Part shown: positions 55,262-64,000 of the stretch, in pieces
Position numbering within the stretch: position 1 is the first letter of the stretch
Layout: each line of letters starts with the position of its first letter
Assembly: GCA_019058445.1 (NCBI GenBank)
Contig: JAHPZA010000004.1
Coordinates: 186,001 to 250,000 of the forward strand
Reading direction: 5' to 3'
Length of the DNA: 64,000 nucleotides
Origin: Promethearchaeota archaeon
GTDB taxonomy: Archaea; Asgardarchaeota; Lokiarchaeia; Sigyniarchaeales; SOKP01
Notes under the pieces: model-generated
Told to the model about the DNA's origin: nothing
Seen by the model: only the letters and a program-made list of their open reading frames with translations
Database searches by the model: none
Translations under genes and position numbers: made by a program

Positions 55262-58227
55262 ACATTAAAGAGAAGTACAGTGTTTTATTAGAAAGTACTT
55301 CTGATATGATAATGTTAGTAAACAGAGATCATATAATTGAATATTTAAATCATATTCCCGAGGGAAAAACAAGAGACGAAATTATTGGTACTAGTATTTA
55401 CAATTATTTCCAACCCGATTATCATAAGTTGTATAGAAAATTTATTGATAAAGTTTTTGAAACTGGGCAACCAAAAAAGACTATTGTTCAAGCAATCGGT
55501 CTTAAAGATAACATTGCTTGGTATGAAACTATAATAATCCCTATTAGTATTGAAGGAAAGATTAACAAAGTGATATTTAATATTAGGGATATTACTGTTC
55601 GAAGAAATATAGAAACTGCTCTAAAAACAGCTCAAGATGAGATAATCCATAAAGATATGCTTGATTTACTTATAAATAATATTCCAGATATTATTTTTAT
55701 TACTGATTTAGAGGGTAAAATAAAATATATTAATCATTTACTCCCTGGATACAGTGAAAATAATGTAATAGGCTCTCATATCTATAATTATATACCAATT
55801 GAATACCAACCGCATCATGAAAAAATGATTAAGGAATGTATGAAGACAGGGGAAATACAAAAGAATATAGTCCAAGTTTATGACTTATCAAATAAGTTGC
55901 TTTGGTTTGAAACTCGTGTTATTCCAATTAAAAGAGACACTCATGAAATTGAATCCTTGTTATTTATTACTACTGATATTACAAAAAAAATAGAAGTAGA
56001 AAAAAATCTAAAGGATTCTGAAGAAAAATATCGAGAATTAGTAAATAATGCTAACAGTATAATTATTAAATTAAACAGAGATGGAGATTTCTTATTCATA
56101 AATGAATATGGAGAGGAATTCTTTGGTTTTTCTCAGGATGAGCTAATAGGGTGTAACGTTATTGGGACTATCGTTCCAAAAACAGAATCTTCTGGAAGAG
56201 ATTTAGAATCTTTAATATCAGTGATTTTGAGTAATCCTGATGAGTATAAATACATAGAAAATGAGAACATAACAAAATCAGGAAAAACTGTTTGGGTATC
56301 ATGGGCGAATAAAGCACTTTATGATAAAGAAGGAAAAATTATAGGAGTTTTAACAGTTGGAACAGATATAACTGAGAAAAAAGAAGCAGAGCAAGGATTA
56401 AAAATTTCTGAAGAAAAATACCGAAATATTATAAAAAATTTACATTTAGGCTATTTAAACGTAACTACAGAAGGGAAAATACTAATACATAACCCAACTT
56501 TTAATAAAATTGCGGGATTTGATTCAAATAAGGATTTAGTTGGCTTAAATATGCCTGACTTATGGCAAAATCCCGAAGATAGAAAGAAATATTTAGATCA
56601 ATTAAAAAAACAAGGTTGTGTATATAATTATATCATTTATGGTAGGAAAATCAATGGTGAAAAAATTATATTACTTGCCAATTCTCAATTACTAAAAAAT
56701 GACATTGGAGATGCGATAAGTATTGAGTCAACATTTATAGATATTACTGAAAAACATAAATTAGAACAAAAATTAAGAGAATCTGAAGAGAATTACCGTA
56801 ATCTTTATGAAGAGGCTCCCAACGCATATTTCTCAATAAGTATTGACAAGTCAATTTTAAGATGTAATAAAGCGGCAGAGAAACTTTTAGGTTATACTAA
56901 GGAAGAACTTCTTAGTATGAAAGTTTTTGATTTGTATGCTGACACAGAATATGGATTCTCTAAAGCTAAAGAGTTATTTCAAAAATTCTCCAAAGGTGAG
57001 CTAATTCAAGATGAAGAATTTCAAATGAAACGCAAGGATGATAAACATATTTGGATAAGTTTATCTGTAAAACCTATTTTAGATCAGGAAGGAAATATAA
57101 TCGAATCCCTCTCAATGGTAATAGATATGAACGAGCGTAAACGGGCAGAAGAAGCGTTAAAATCAGAGCGAGATAAATTAAAGGCAATGATTGACGGATT
57201 AACGAGTGCAGGATTAAGTATTGATATTATTGGAGATGACTATAAAGTCCAATATATGAATGATCTAATGAAAGAAAGATTTGGAGATTTTATCGGTAAG
57301 TTGTGTTATGAAAACTATATAGGAGCAACGGAACCGTGTGAAGATTGCCCAGCTATGAAATCGATAAAAACTAATACTATTGAGCGTGTGGAACAATCTG
57401 CTGTTGATAAAAGGAATTACGAAATTTTTTCTGCTCCAATTCCTAATCCTGATGGAACAATTAGTAAAGCTATTGAACTCGTAATAGATATTACAGAACG
57501 AAAAAAAGCAGAACAAGAATTAATCTTGTTAAGCCAATTAAAATCGGAATTACTTACCCGATATTCTCATGAATTAAAAACACCCCTTATGTCGATTAAG
57601 GGATTTACGAACCTATTATCAATAAAATTTCAAGATACTCTTCACGACGAGGAATTAAGTTTAATTGGTGAGATTACAAAGGGTTGTCATCGTTTAGAAA
57701 CCCTCGTTAGAAATATTTTAGATACTGCAGATTTAGATTCTGGTACAGTTGAGTTAGAGCTAACTAAAAATGATTTAAGCTCTGTTATAAGATCCTGTGT
57801 TGAGCAGTTAGAAGGATTTGCAAACTCGAGAGATCATACAATAAATTTAAAATTACACGAGGAATTACTAATTTCTTTCGATATCAAGCAAATCGTTCAA
57901 GTCGTAAACAATATAATAACTAACGCTATCAAATTTACCCCTCCCCAAGGAAGAATTACTATTCAATCTGAAATAAAAGAAGATTTTATTACAATCTCAA
58001 TTAGAGATACGGGAATTGGTTTTACAAACGAAGAAACTCAAATTTTATTTAAGCGATTTGGTAAAATTGAAAGGTTTGGACAAGGATTTGACATAATTAC
58101 CGAAGGTTCTGGTTTAGGATTATATCTCTCAAGAAAGATCGTAGAATTGCACGGTGGAGAGTTATGGGTCGAATCCGAAGGAAGAAATAAAGGATCTACG
58201 TTTTACATTACCCTTCCCCTACTTTAA
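55255..58227 (+). CDS. Six-PAS sensor histidine kinase; non-canonical start
   Basis: 990 residues if begun at ATC 55255. The first canonical codon (ATG 55306) would cut into PAS1 ('KYSVLLESTSD' lies before it). Six PAS units follow, about 115 residues each; the sixth carries 'EPCEDCPA', a Cys motif seen in some PAS domains. The HisKA box is 'RYSHELKTPL' near residue 780, then N box 'ITNAIKFTP', G1 'DTGIG' and G2 'GSGLGLYL'. There is no membrane helix or receiver domain, so it is a cytosolic kinase whose partner is elsewhere. Confidence 0.85.
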   Translation: MLDIKEKYSVLLESTSDMIMLVNRDHIIEYLNHIPEGKTRDEIIGTSIYNYFQPDYHKLYRKFIDKVFETGQPKKTIVQAIGLKDNIAWYETIIIPISIEGKINKVIFNIRDITVRRNIETALKTAQDEIIHKDMLDLLINNIPDIIFITDLEGKIKYINHLLPGYSENNVIGSHIYNYIPIEYQPHHEKMIKECMKTGEIQKNIVQVYDLSNKLLWFETRVIPIKRDTHEIESLLFITTDITKKIEVEKNLKDSEEKYRELVNNANSIIIKLNRDGDFLFINEYGEEFFGFSQDELIGCNVIGTIVPKTESSGRDLESLISVILSNPDEYKYIENENITKSGKTVWVSWANKALYDKEGKIIGVLTVGTDITEKKEAEQGLKISEEKYRNIIKNLHLGYLNVTTEGKILIHNPTFNKIAGFDSNKDLVGLNMPDLWQNPEDRKKYLDQLKKQGCVYNYIIYGRKINGEKIILLANSQLLKNDIGDAISIESTFIDITEKHKLEQKLRESEENYRNLYEEAPNAYFSISIDKSILRCNKAAEKLLGYTKEELLSMKVFDLYADTEYGFSKAKELFQKFSKGELIQDEEFQMKRKDDKHIWISLSVKPILDQEGNIIESLSMVIDMNERKRAEEALKSERDKLKAMIDGLTSAGLSIDIIGDDYKVQYMNDLMKERFGDFIGKLCYENYIGATEPCEDCPAMKSIKTNTIERVEQSAVDKRNYEIFSAPIPNPDGTISKAIELVIDITERKKAEQELILLSQLKSELLTRYSHELKTPLMSIKGFTNLLSIKFQDTLHDEELSLIGEITKGCHRLETLVRNILDTADLDSGTVELELTKNDLSSVIRSCVEQLEGFANSRDHTINLKLHEELLISFDIKQIVQVVNNIITNAIKFTPPQGRITIQSEIKEDFITISIRDTGIGFTNEETQILFKRFGKIERFGQGFDIITEGSGLGLYLSRKIVELHGGELWVESEGRNKGSTFYITLPLL

Positions 58228-58556
58228 TTTAAAGTATAATTTAACATCCTCTTAACTATTCCCTTGAGAATTAAAAATTAGTCATTTTTAAATGTCAGTT
58301 ATTTTATCATAGTATTTGGATTAGCGTTAATAGTTAGGATAAACATAATAGAATAACAGAATAACAAGACAAATAGCCTGAACACCTCCAACAGCATCCA
58401 TAAAATAATAATTTTAGAATTGAGTGATAATCAAAAGGTTTATTAGGAAAGGAATTAATAATAAAAGCAAAATAATTCTATTTCCCACACTATTTCAGGT
58501 ATATTAACTTTCTTTATAATTAAATTTTGCTTTAGATACTATTCGTTTATCTGGAA
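58228..58556. other. Intergenic stretch
   Basis: AT-rich, between the kinase and the convergent VTT gene. No RNA gene, repeat or convincing frame was seen. Confidence 0.5.
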
Positions 58557-59399
58557 TTAATTTTTACGGGAGTTCATAATCTTTTTTAGCTGTTTTCTTT
58601 TCTCCTCAAGAAATTTGTTCCAATCAAAAGCTAAAATAAAATACATTATGGTAAGTGTAACTAAGAGCATAATTGCTTCAGTAATAACAGTAGATTCATC
58701 ATTCACTTCAATTCCAGATGCCGCTAACCCTAAAATAATTAATATAGGGAGTAGAACGTAGATTGTGGTGGTAATTGTTTTTCCGATCCACCCCGCGATA
58801 ATTAATTTTGGGATACTTAATTTTTTTTCTGACATACCTAAGGCAATCCAAAGGGGATCATCAGGAATAGGAAGAGCAGCAGCAATAAACACATACAGAT
58901 ACATTCTATTGGGATGTTCAATTATTAATTTGCCAAAACCTTCAATATTATGAAGGACTATTGATTCTTTATCTGATTTTTTTACAATAATTTTCGCACC
59001 GCGACCAAGTAAAAAGCTAGTAATTTCTCCTAAAGCAGCTCCAAGACCACCAGCTATCGCGATTCCCATAATTTCAAGCCAAAATGGACCGCTTACTAAA
59101 ATTTCCCCCAAAACTAAACCCCGTTTAGTATATTTTAAATAAATTGAATTAGATAAGCTAAACAACACAAAAGGGAATGGAACAGGAAATCCGATTGAAG
59201 CAGAACCAATGAAACATACGATAAGCGCAAACAAAAGAGCCCAATAGTAATTTGATCCTTCTGTTAAATTCGCAATATCTTGTCTAGATTGCATTATCGC
59301 TTCTTTAATGTCAGGAAACAATAAAAATAACAATAGATATATTATTACGGCTAAATAGAAAAACATAAAGACGCTGGTTAGCTTTTTATCGATTGTCAT
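58557..59399 (-). CDS. VTT/SNARE-associated (DedA-like) membrane protein
   Basis: 280 residues with about six membrane segments. The VTT-type core is 'EITSFLLGRGAKIIV' followed by 'YVFIAAALPIPDDPLWIALG' and 'LIIAGWIGKTITT', which places it in the DedA/VMP1/TMEM41 superfamily (lipid scramblase or flippase-like). Its C-terminal helix and basic tail are copied in the small gene at 53140-53310. A gene for a cyclophilin-like protein lies 20 nt upstream on the same strand. Confidence 0.82.
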   Translation of the reverse strand: MTIDKKLTSVFMFFYLAVIIYLLLFLLFPDIKEAIMQSRQDIANLTEGSNYYWALLFALIVCFIGSASIGFPVPFPFVLFSLSNSIYLKYTKRGLVLGEILVSGPFWLEIMGIAIAGGLGAALGEITSFLLGRGAKIIVKKSDKESIVLHNIEGFGKLIIEHPNRMYLYVFIAAALPIPDDPLWIALGMSEKKLSIPKLIIAGWIGKTITTTIYVLLPILIILGLAASGIEVNDESTVITEAIMLLVTLTIMYFILAFDWNKFLEEKRKQLKKIMNSRKN

Positions 59400-59419
59400 A
59401 ATAACTCTGATACCCTTTC

Positions 59420-59806
59420 TTATTTTATGATTGAGATTTTGGTATTCATCCCATTCATTGCTTTTTGAAACAACTCGATATTTGCCGTAATTTTGCCAAT
59501 TTTATTAATTTTATTTGGCATTTCAATTGTTTCCAAAATAATAATCATTTCATCTGTTTTTGGACTATATACGATATCCGCTTTCTCAACGTTTCTAGTA
59601 GCTTTTGAGTCAGGTCCCTTTCTTATCCCAATTGGTAAAGTCCAATAATTTTTCGAGCCAAATCCAAATCTCCCTCTCAAAACAAAGGGCATTTTTCTTA
59701 GTATCGCATCTGCCGAAATGGGACCCAAATGTCTTGTTATAAGCCCCTCTACATTTCCTACGTTAAATATTTCTATTCGAATCTTTATATCTCCTTTACC
59801 AGACAT
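59420..59806 (-). CDS. Cyclophilin-like fold protein
   Basis: 128 residues. 'SADAILRKMPFVLRGRFGFGS' followed by 'NVEKADIVYSPKTDEMIII' matches by eye the cyclophilin-like DUF3830/PF04126 pattern (a beta-barrel with 'GDIaYwP'). Prolyl isomerase activity is not expected for this family. It lies 20 nt before the VTT gene and is likely cotranscribed with it. Confidence 0.6.
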   Translation of the reverse strand: MSGKGDIKIRIEIFNVGNVEGLITRHLGPISADAILRKMPFVLRGRFGFGSKNYWTLPIGIRKGPDSKATRNVEKADIVYSPKTDEMIIILETIEMPNKINKIGKITANIELFQKAMNGMNTKISIIK

Positions 59807-60025
59807 GTCTTGTTAATAAAATAAATTAAAGTATATATATTATTTTAGATGGATGAAAATTTTGATCATCTTATCTAAGTAGTGGATTTTTAATAGCTGT
59901 AAATCGTTTAATAAACCTATAATAACGCTTTGTATTAGAGTTATTTTCAGTTTAATATGTTTTTTCCCAAATTCAATAAAAAATTAATAGTAAAATTTAA
60001 ATATTCAATTTGTTATATTATTTGT

Positions 60026-60579
60026 GGACAATAGTAAGCATTGGTTTAAGTTACGTTAATACGGAACTAAACAATAGTAAGATAGAAACAGGTAATTAAT
60101 CGGTTCATAATTTCCGACGAATTTTTTTTTTTTATTCTTACGGAGATTGCACGTTTCTGAATTACATCTATAAATTTTCATTATATTATTAACCATTAGT
60201 ACACGAAGTACTAATCTACATTCAAATTTCAAAATAATCCAAAAAAATCTTTACGCTGGTGCTCCATTTTAAAGATTTGCCTTCAAGTTATTCCCGAAGC
60301 TAAGATTAATCCACTAATAACTGTGCAAAGTTGTACTTTAATTCCAAAAATGTGATTTAAAGTCGTTTTAACGAGTAGTAAATTTTTACACCATTAGGGA
60401 GTTCTAAGAGACTTTAAAGATCATTACTACATTACAACAAAATCTCATGTAAAATTAATGTGTTTTTTAAAATAGGGACTTATATTCCGAATGGTTTAGT
60501 TAAAAATTCTCAGGAGTTTTATACCCAGTAGAAACAGAATCTCAGAGAATTAAATAATATTCGGACTTTACTATTGTCC
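60026..60579. repeat. MITE-like element with 12-bp terminal inverted repeats
   Basis: GGACAATAGTAA (60026-60037) and TTACTATTGTCC (60568-60579) are exact inverted copies enclosing about 530 bp of non-coding DNA. No target-site duplication is apparent at the outer edges, so the call is tentative. Confidence 0.35.
60195..60215. repeat. 8-bp hairpin
   Basis: ATTAGTAC and GTACTAAT flank ACGAA, a perfect short hairpin inside the non-coding stretch. Confidence 0.4.
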
Positions 60580-60590
60580 CTCTCTTTTTT

Positions 60591-61439
60591 TTATAGATTT
60601 TCCAATTCAATTAAATCTAATTTACTATCGATATCATAAAACATGTACTTCTTAGAAATTTCTACAGCAATAATTCTTTTTCCTTGTTTTACCATATAAT
60701 TAACTATCTCTCTAATAGTTTTAACTGATTTTTTTTTCTCAGCGCTAATAATTTCTTGAATGAAGTCATAGGGAAATAAAAAGATTGGAACGATTTGATT
60801 AACAGTTTCAGAACTAGTTATTTCACTTAAGTTTATCTTTTTAATTCTCTTAAGAAAGTTTTGCATCTCTTCATTTTCTATATCAGCTACAGAAATTATT
60901 TTTGATTGAATTCCTTTTTGAAAAAAAGTTTTTTGAATTTTTCTGTAAAATATTAAAGGTTTTTTTTTAATTACACTCAAATTATCTTCGATAAACGAGA
61001 AAATCTCATTTAAGAGATGATGCTGAAAAATCGTATCTCCAGGAATGATAAGATATACATATCTATCTTGGTAAAGCTGCTTATTCTTGGTAAAGGAAAG
61101 GAAGGAATAAAGCGGTCCTAATTTATATTCATCTGTCGCATCAACCACATACAGGATATTATTTATCTCTGCATTATATCGTTTCAATCTAGCAATAAAT
61201 TCATCAATTTTTTTTGCCAAATATCCTTTTACTATTGCGATTTTCTTAACACTCAAATTTATTAATAAATCAATGGTAAATTGAACGATTGGCTTGTTAT
61301 TTAGAGCAGGGATTTTAATTAATGGTTTTGGAGTGTTTTGTGTAAGTTCTTGAAGACGAACACCTTCTCCAGCACATAAAATAATCGTAAAAAGAGATTT
61401 ATTCCATTCCTTATTTGGTTGTGACAATTGTGTTCCCAT
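60591..61439 (-). CDS. NDP-sugar nucleotidyltransferase
   Basis: 282 residues from the ATG at 61439; TTG at 61427 is an alternative. The nucleotidyltransferase signature is 'LCAGEGVRLQELTQNTPKPL' near the N-terminus, with 'PALNNKPIVQFTID' after it and 'IIPGDTIF' as the metal site. There is no left-handed helix domain. The start lies inside the map gene, so the genes overlap by 29 nt and are cotranscribed. It is diverged from the nucleotidyltransferase at 26510. Confidence 0.85.
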   Translation of the reverse strand: MGTQLSQPNKEWNKSLFTIILCAGEGVRLQELTQNTPKPLIKIPALNNKPIVQFTIDLLINLSVKKIAIVKGYLAKKIDEFIARLKRYNAEINNILYVVDATDEYKLGPLYSFLSFTKNKQLYQDRYVYLIIPGDTIFQHHLLNEIFSFIEDNLSVIKKKPLIFYRKIQKTFFQKGIQSKIISVADIENEEMQNFLKRIKKINLSEITSSETVNQIVPIFLFPYDFIQEIISAEKKKSVKTIREIVNYMVKQGKRIIAVEISKKYMFYDIDSKLDLIELENL

Positions 61440-62325
61440 CCAAGTCAATTATTATAGTGTGCTCTTGTTGAGCCACAAATTCACCAGATCTCTCAATCAA
61501 AATGGGATAATGATCAAGTATGTTCTTTCTTACAAATGCATCAATAGTTCTTTGTATTTTATTCTTCGGTATTAAGTTCTTATTTTCTAAAAATCGAGGG
61601 GAAAAAGGGAGGTGATTAGTATTTTTTTCAATTTTATTCATATAACCCTGCTGTTCATAGGGTAAGTTTTTCTTTTTTCGTTTAGCAAAACGATAAATAT
61701 AGGAATGTTTCCCATTTACTACTTTTCCTACTCCTGATGTAGTAAATGGTTCACACGCATATGCATCACCGGGTTTTAACACTTCGCTATGTAACGTTTC
61801 TTTATAATTTGGTATAAAAGGCCCCGCATGCAAATTATATTGCTTTAATTCATGACCACCTAGATTAGTAATTGGTCGTAAACCATGACTGATTATTTTT
61901 TGAGCAATGACTTCTCCTAACTCATAAAGTTTAGTTCCTGGTTTAAATATTTCAATTGCAGCTTCGAGACCCTCCTCTGCGGCATCTATATACGTTTGAA
62001 GTTTAGGATCTTCACCTAAATTTAAAGTTATCGCTGAGTCTGCAATATAACCATTGAAGTGAGAGCCAATATCTATTTTTAATAAACCACTTTCGGGTAT
62101 TAAGGTCTTATCATCAATTACGGGACTATAATGTGCTGCGACCTCATTTAAGGACATATTAACAGGAAATGATAATTCACAACCATTTTTGTAAATCTCA
62201 GCTTCAATTTTATTAGCCACATCTAAAAAAAAAGCTCCTGGTTTCACAATCTCTTTTGCTAATTTTTTAGCAGCAATCACGGCTTTTCCTGCTTTAATAT
62301 AATCTTGAATATAATCTTCAGTCAT
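61411..62325 (-). CDS. map: Methionine aminopeptidase, type 2
   Basis: 304 residues of the archaeal MetAP2 form. Metal ligands are visible: Asp in 'KIDIGSHFNGYIADSA', His in 'NLGGHELKQYNLHAG', Glu in 'ACEPFTTSG' and a final Glu in 'VAQQEHTIII'. The type 2 insert of about 60 residues (helical, about 195-255) distinguishes it from type 1. It removes initiator Met. The aspS gene lies 35 nt upstream. Confidence 0.94.
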   Translation of the reverse strand: MTEDYIQDYIKAGKAVIAAKKLAKEIVKPGAFFLDVANKIEAEIYKNGCELSFPVNMSLNEVAAHYSPVIDDKTLIPESGLLKIDIGSHFNGYIADSAITLNLGEDPKLQTYIDAAEEGLEAAIEIFKPGTKLYELGEVIAQKIISHGLRPITNLGGHELKQYNLHAGPFIPNYKETLHSEVLKPGDAYACEPFTTSGVGKVVNGKHSYIYRFAKRKKKNLPYEQQGYMNKIEKNTNHLPFSPRFLENKNLIPKNKIQRTIDAFVRKNILDHYPILIERSGEFVAQQEHTIIIDLDGNTIVTTK

Positions 62326-62360
62326 AATTTAAAAATAGGTTTTTATTTTCTTTAAATAAA

Positions 62361-63695
62361 TTAGGGAGTTAGTCTGTCAGGGGTTCTTGGATACATGACC
62401 GCTTCTCTTATGTCATCTAATCCACATAAGAAAGTTATCCATCTATCAATCCCTAGTCCTACTCCTGCGTGAGGTGGCATTCCAAAATCATACACTTTCA
62501 GATGGGATTCAAATGCGATTGGATTAAGCCCTTTAGCCTCCAGAGCTTGACGTAGTTGCTCACTACTGTGAACTCTTGTTCCTCCTGAGGTCAATTCAAG
62601 CCATCCCATTTGTAAATCAAACGATTCGCTATATTTCGGGTCTTTTGAGGGCATTATATAAAATGGTTTAATTGACATTGGCCAATGAGTGATATAATAA
62701 TATCCTGTTAATTCTTTTCCTAATTTACGGTATGCTTCTGTGGAAATATCCTCACCGAATTCGATGGAAATCCTAAATTTTGACTCTATCAATTCAAGCA
62801 TTTCTTCATAAGTGTATCGAGGAAATGGAAGTTCCGGAAGAACTGTCTTTTCTTCCATTTTTAAGAATTTTAATGAATTCATTTGATTTTCTCTCACATT
62901 TTTAATAACCTGATGTACTAATTCTTCTAAAGTTTTCAGAACATCATTCATTGTGGCAAAAGCCATTTCGATATCCAAGGTGAATATTTCACATAAATGT
63001 CTTCTTGTATGGCTTTTCTCTGCTCTAAAACAATCACTAATCTCAAAAACTCTTTCAAAAACCCCACTTAATTGTTCTTTATATAATTGAGCAGACTGAG
63101 TAAGAAACGCCTCTTTATCAAAATACATTATTGGAAATAACTCTGTTCCTCCCTCAGTGGCAGATCCGATTATTTTTGGAGTGGTAATTTCCGTAAAATT
63201 ATTCTCAAGCAGAAATTCTCTAATAGTATTTAATACTTCTCCCCTGATCTGAAAAACTGCTTGATTTCTGACAGATCTTAAATCTAATGCCCTATTATTA
63301 AGTCTTAAATCCAATTCGGAAATAGTTTCTCCTGTCATGTCGATTGGTAATTTATCAGGAGTTTTATTTAATATTTTTAGCTCAGAGGGAATAACTTCAA
63401 TCCCACCGGGAGCTTTTTTAAAAGCCTTCACTTTACCCTTAACCATAATGCAATATTGATATCCAACTTTCGTTTTATCAAAAATCTCATCAGATACTAC
63501 GCCTTTTTTCAAGGTAATTTGACGTTCTCCATATTTATCTTGAAGGTTAATAAATTTTAATCCACCTAAGTCTCTATAGTTGCGGACCCAGCCTCCTAAA
63601 GTAACCTCTTGATCAATTAAATCCGGAGTAACTTCATGTGTATAATGAGTTTTCCGCCAGTCATCCATATCATCTAGCATTTCTTTTAGCAACAT
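62361..63695 (-). CDS. aspS: Aspartyl-tRNA synthetase, archaeal type
   Basis: 444 residues, the short archaeal form without the bacterial GAD insert. The anticodon OB fold is at about 25-110 ('[20 protein letters not shown]'). The catalytic core has motif 2 '[20 protein letters not shown]' and motif 3 '[13 protein letters not shown]'. Short archaeal AspRS are often non-discriminating and also charge tRNA(Asn); this cannot be settled here. It heads a minus-strand operon with map and the nucleotidyltransferase. Confidence 0.95.
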   Translation of the reverse strand: MLLKEMLDDMDDWRKTHYTHEVTPDLIDQEVTLGGWVRNYRDLGGLKFINLQDKYGERQITLKKGVVSDEIFDKTKVGYQYCIMVKGKVKAFKKAPGGIEVIPSELKILNKTPDKLPIDMTGETISELDLRLNNRALDLRSVRNQAVFQIRGEVLNTIREFLLENNFTEITTPKIIGSATEGGTELFPIMYFDKEAFLTQSAQLYKEQLSGVFERVFEISDCFRAEKSHTRRHLCEIFTLDIEMAFATMNDVLKTLEELVHQVIKNVRENQMNSLKFLKMEEKTVLPELPFPRYTYEEMLELIESKFRISIEFGEDISTEAYRKLGKELTGYYYITHWPMSIKPFYIMPSKDPKYSESFDLQMGWLELTSGGTRVHSSEQLRQALEAKGLNPIAFESHLKVYDFGMPPHAGVGLGIDRWITFLCGLDDIREAVMYPRTPDRLTP

Positions 63696-63767
63696 TTAGT
63701 ATTATTTAAAAATTAAGTTTTAAAATGAAAAATAACAATAAAATTTTTTGTTATCTTATGTAGTAAT

Positions 63768-64000
63768 ATGGTAAAACTCAATTGGAATACTAAAATCCCA
63801 CCTGACATAAATAAACTAAAAACCCAAAATTTTGAACCGTTACTAATAGTTGAAAAATTAGGTTCTCCTATAAATGAGAAGGTTGAGAGTAGTAGGCAAG
63901 TAAAAAGTTCGGGAATAATAAGAGATTGGTATAACCAACTGATTTGGGGAGATAATATTTCAGTTATGAGTTCATTAGTAAAACAATTTGCTGGAAAAAT
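63768..64000 (+). CDS. Adenine-specific DNA methyltransferase, N-terminal fragment (runs off edge)
   Basis: 77 codons remain in the window. The end 'WYNQLIWGDNISVMSSLVKQF' is the typical lead-in of type III Mod and related N6-adenine DNA methyltransferases, just before the catalytic DPPY motif, which would lie beyond the edge. It is divergent from aspS with a 72-nt gap. A restriction partner or defence locus may follow outside the window. Confidence 0.7.
   Translation, partial: MVKLNWNTKIPPDINKLKTQNFEPLLIVEKLGSPINEKVESSRQVKSSGIIRDWYNQLIWGDNISVMSSLVKQFAGK

Larger units (their letters stand above)
59807..60590. other. Non-coding region bounded by a 12-bp inverted repeat
   Basis: 784 bp with no convincing frame on either strand. 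It holds the inverted repeat GGACAATAGTAA at 60026-60037 and its complement at 60568-60579, a further partial direct copy at 60071-60081, and an 8-bp hairpin at 60195-60215. A mobile-element remnant or a non-coding RNA is possible. Confidence 0.45.

Noticed and set aside
58382..58420. A 24-codon hydrophobic minus-strand frame
   Set aside because: Too short, without SD motif or promoter, and no related sequence elsewhere in the window.
60026..60579. A complete insertion sequence
   Set aside because: There is no transposase frame between the inverted repeats, so at most it is a non-autonomous remnant.
1..64000. tRNA, rRNA and CRISPR arrays
   Set aside because: No T-loop-like GTTCRANYC block in a cloverleaf context and no regularly spaced short repeats were found on reading both strands; a covariance-model search could still find a divergent or intron-containing tRNA.

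Overview
The window is low-GC DNA from an archaeon, most probably an Asgard archaeon of the Lokiarchaeia type (inference). Archaeal markers are archaeal-type threonyl- and aspartyl-tRNA synthetases, type 2 methionine aminopeptidase, Alba, CTP-dependent riboflavin kinase with archaeal FAD synthetase, translin, and O-phosphoseryl-tRNA(Cys) synthetase (SepRS). An Asgard flavour comes from a Ras-like small GTPase, longin/roadblock-like domains fused to helical or winged-helix tails, and many membrane-tethered regulators. No rRNA, tRNA, CRISPR array or intact insertion sequence was recognised.

Layout. 1-8.3 kb: small membrane proteins, a UroD-like protein, a zinc-ribbon membrane protein, an MBL-fold hydrolase, a radical SAM protein and a longin-like protein. 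8.4-13.3 kb: an ABC-2 exporter operon with a membrane-anchored accessory protein, then a bPH2-Xre fusion and a separate Xre regulator. 13.4-24.2 kb: a surface block with a 2013-residue protein built of 17 Asp-rich repeats and a 779-residue single-anchor surface protein, with a winged-helix regulator between them. 24.2-29.7 kb: an isochorismatase-like hydrolase, a pirin, and sugar-phosphate genes (nucleotidyltransferase, membrane PHP phosphoesterase, GHMP kinase). 29.8-32.9 kb: a longin-like/winged-helix protein and a CheR-coiled-coil-CheD fusion whose CheD part has lost its catalytic residues. 33-41.2 kb: housekeeping genes (CDP-alcohol phosphatidyltransferase, ribK-ribL-SepRS-translin on the minus strand, thrS on the plus strand, HAD hydrolase). 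41.3-50.9 kb: small GTPase, HGSNAT-like acyltransferase, a membrane protein/wHTH-membrane regulator pair, an ATP-grasp ligase, a helical-solenoid protein and tandem alpha/beta hydrolases. 50.9-59.8 kb: prs, UPF0200 kinase, Alba with a tiny zinc ribbon, two PAS proteins (one a six-PAS histidine kinase) and a VTT membrane protein with a nearby duplicate of its C-terminus. 59.8-64 kb: a non-coding stretch bounded by a 12-bp inverted repeat, then a sugar nucleotidyltransferase, map and aspS on the minus strand, and the start of a DNA methyltransferase running off the right edge.

The most unusual signal is that three clearly real genes (the small GTPase, the wHTH-membrane regulator and the PAS histidine kinase) have no ATG, GTG or TTG codon upstream of their first conserved domain before an in-frame stop. 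Each has a Shine-Dalgarno-like motif 8-9 nt before an in-frame ATC or ATT that would give a natural N-terminus. The same spacing is seen before ordinary ATG starts in this window, so AUC/AUU initiation is a serious hypothesis. Other leads are the CheR-pseudoCheD fusion, a 56-codon duplicate of a membrane-protein tail that has diverged mostly at synonymous sites, and the membrane-tethered bPH2-Xre regulator.
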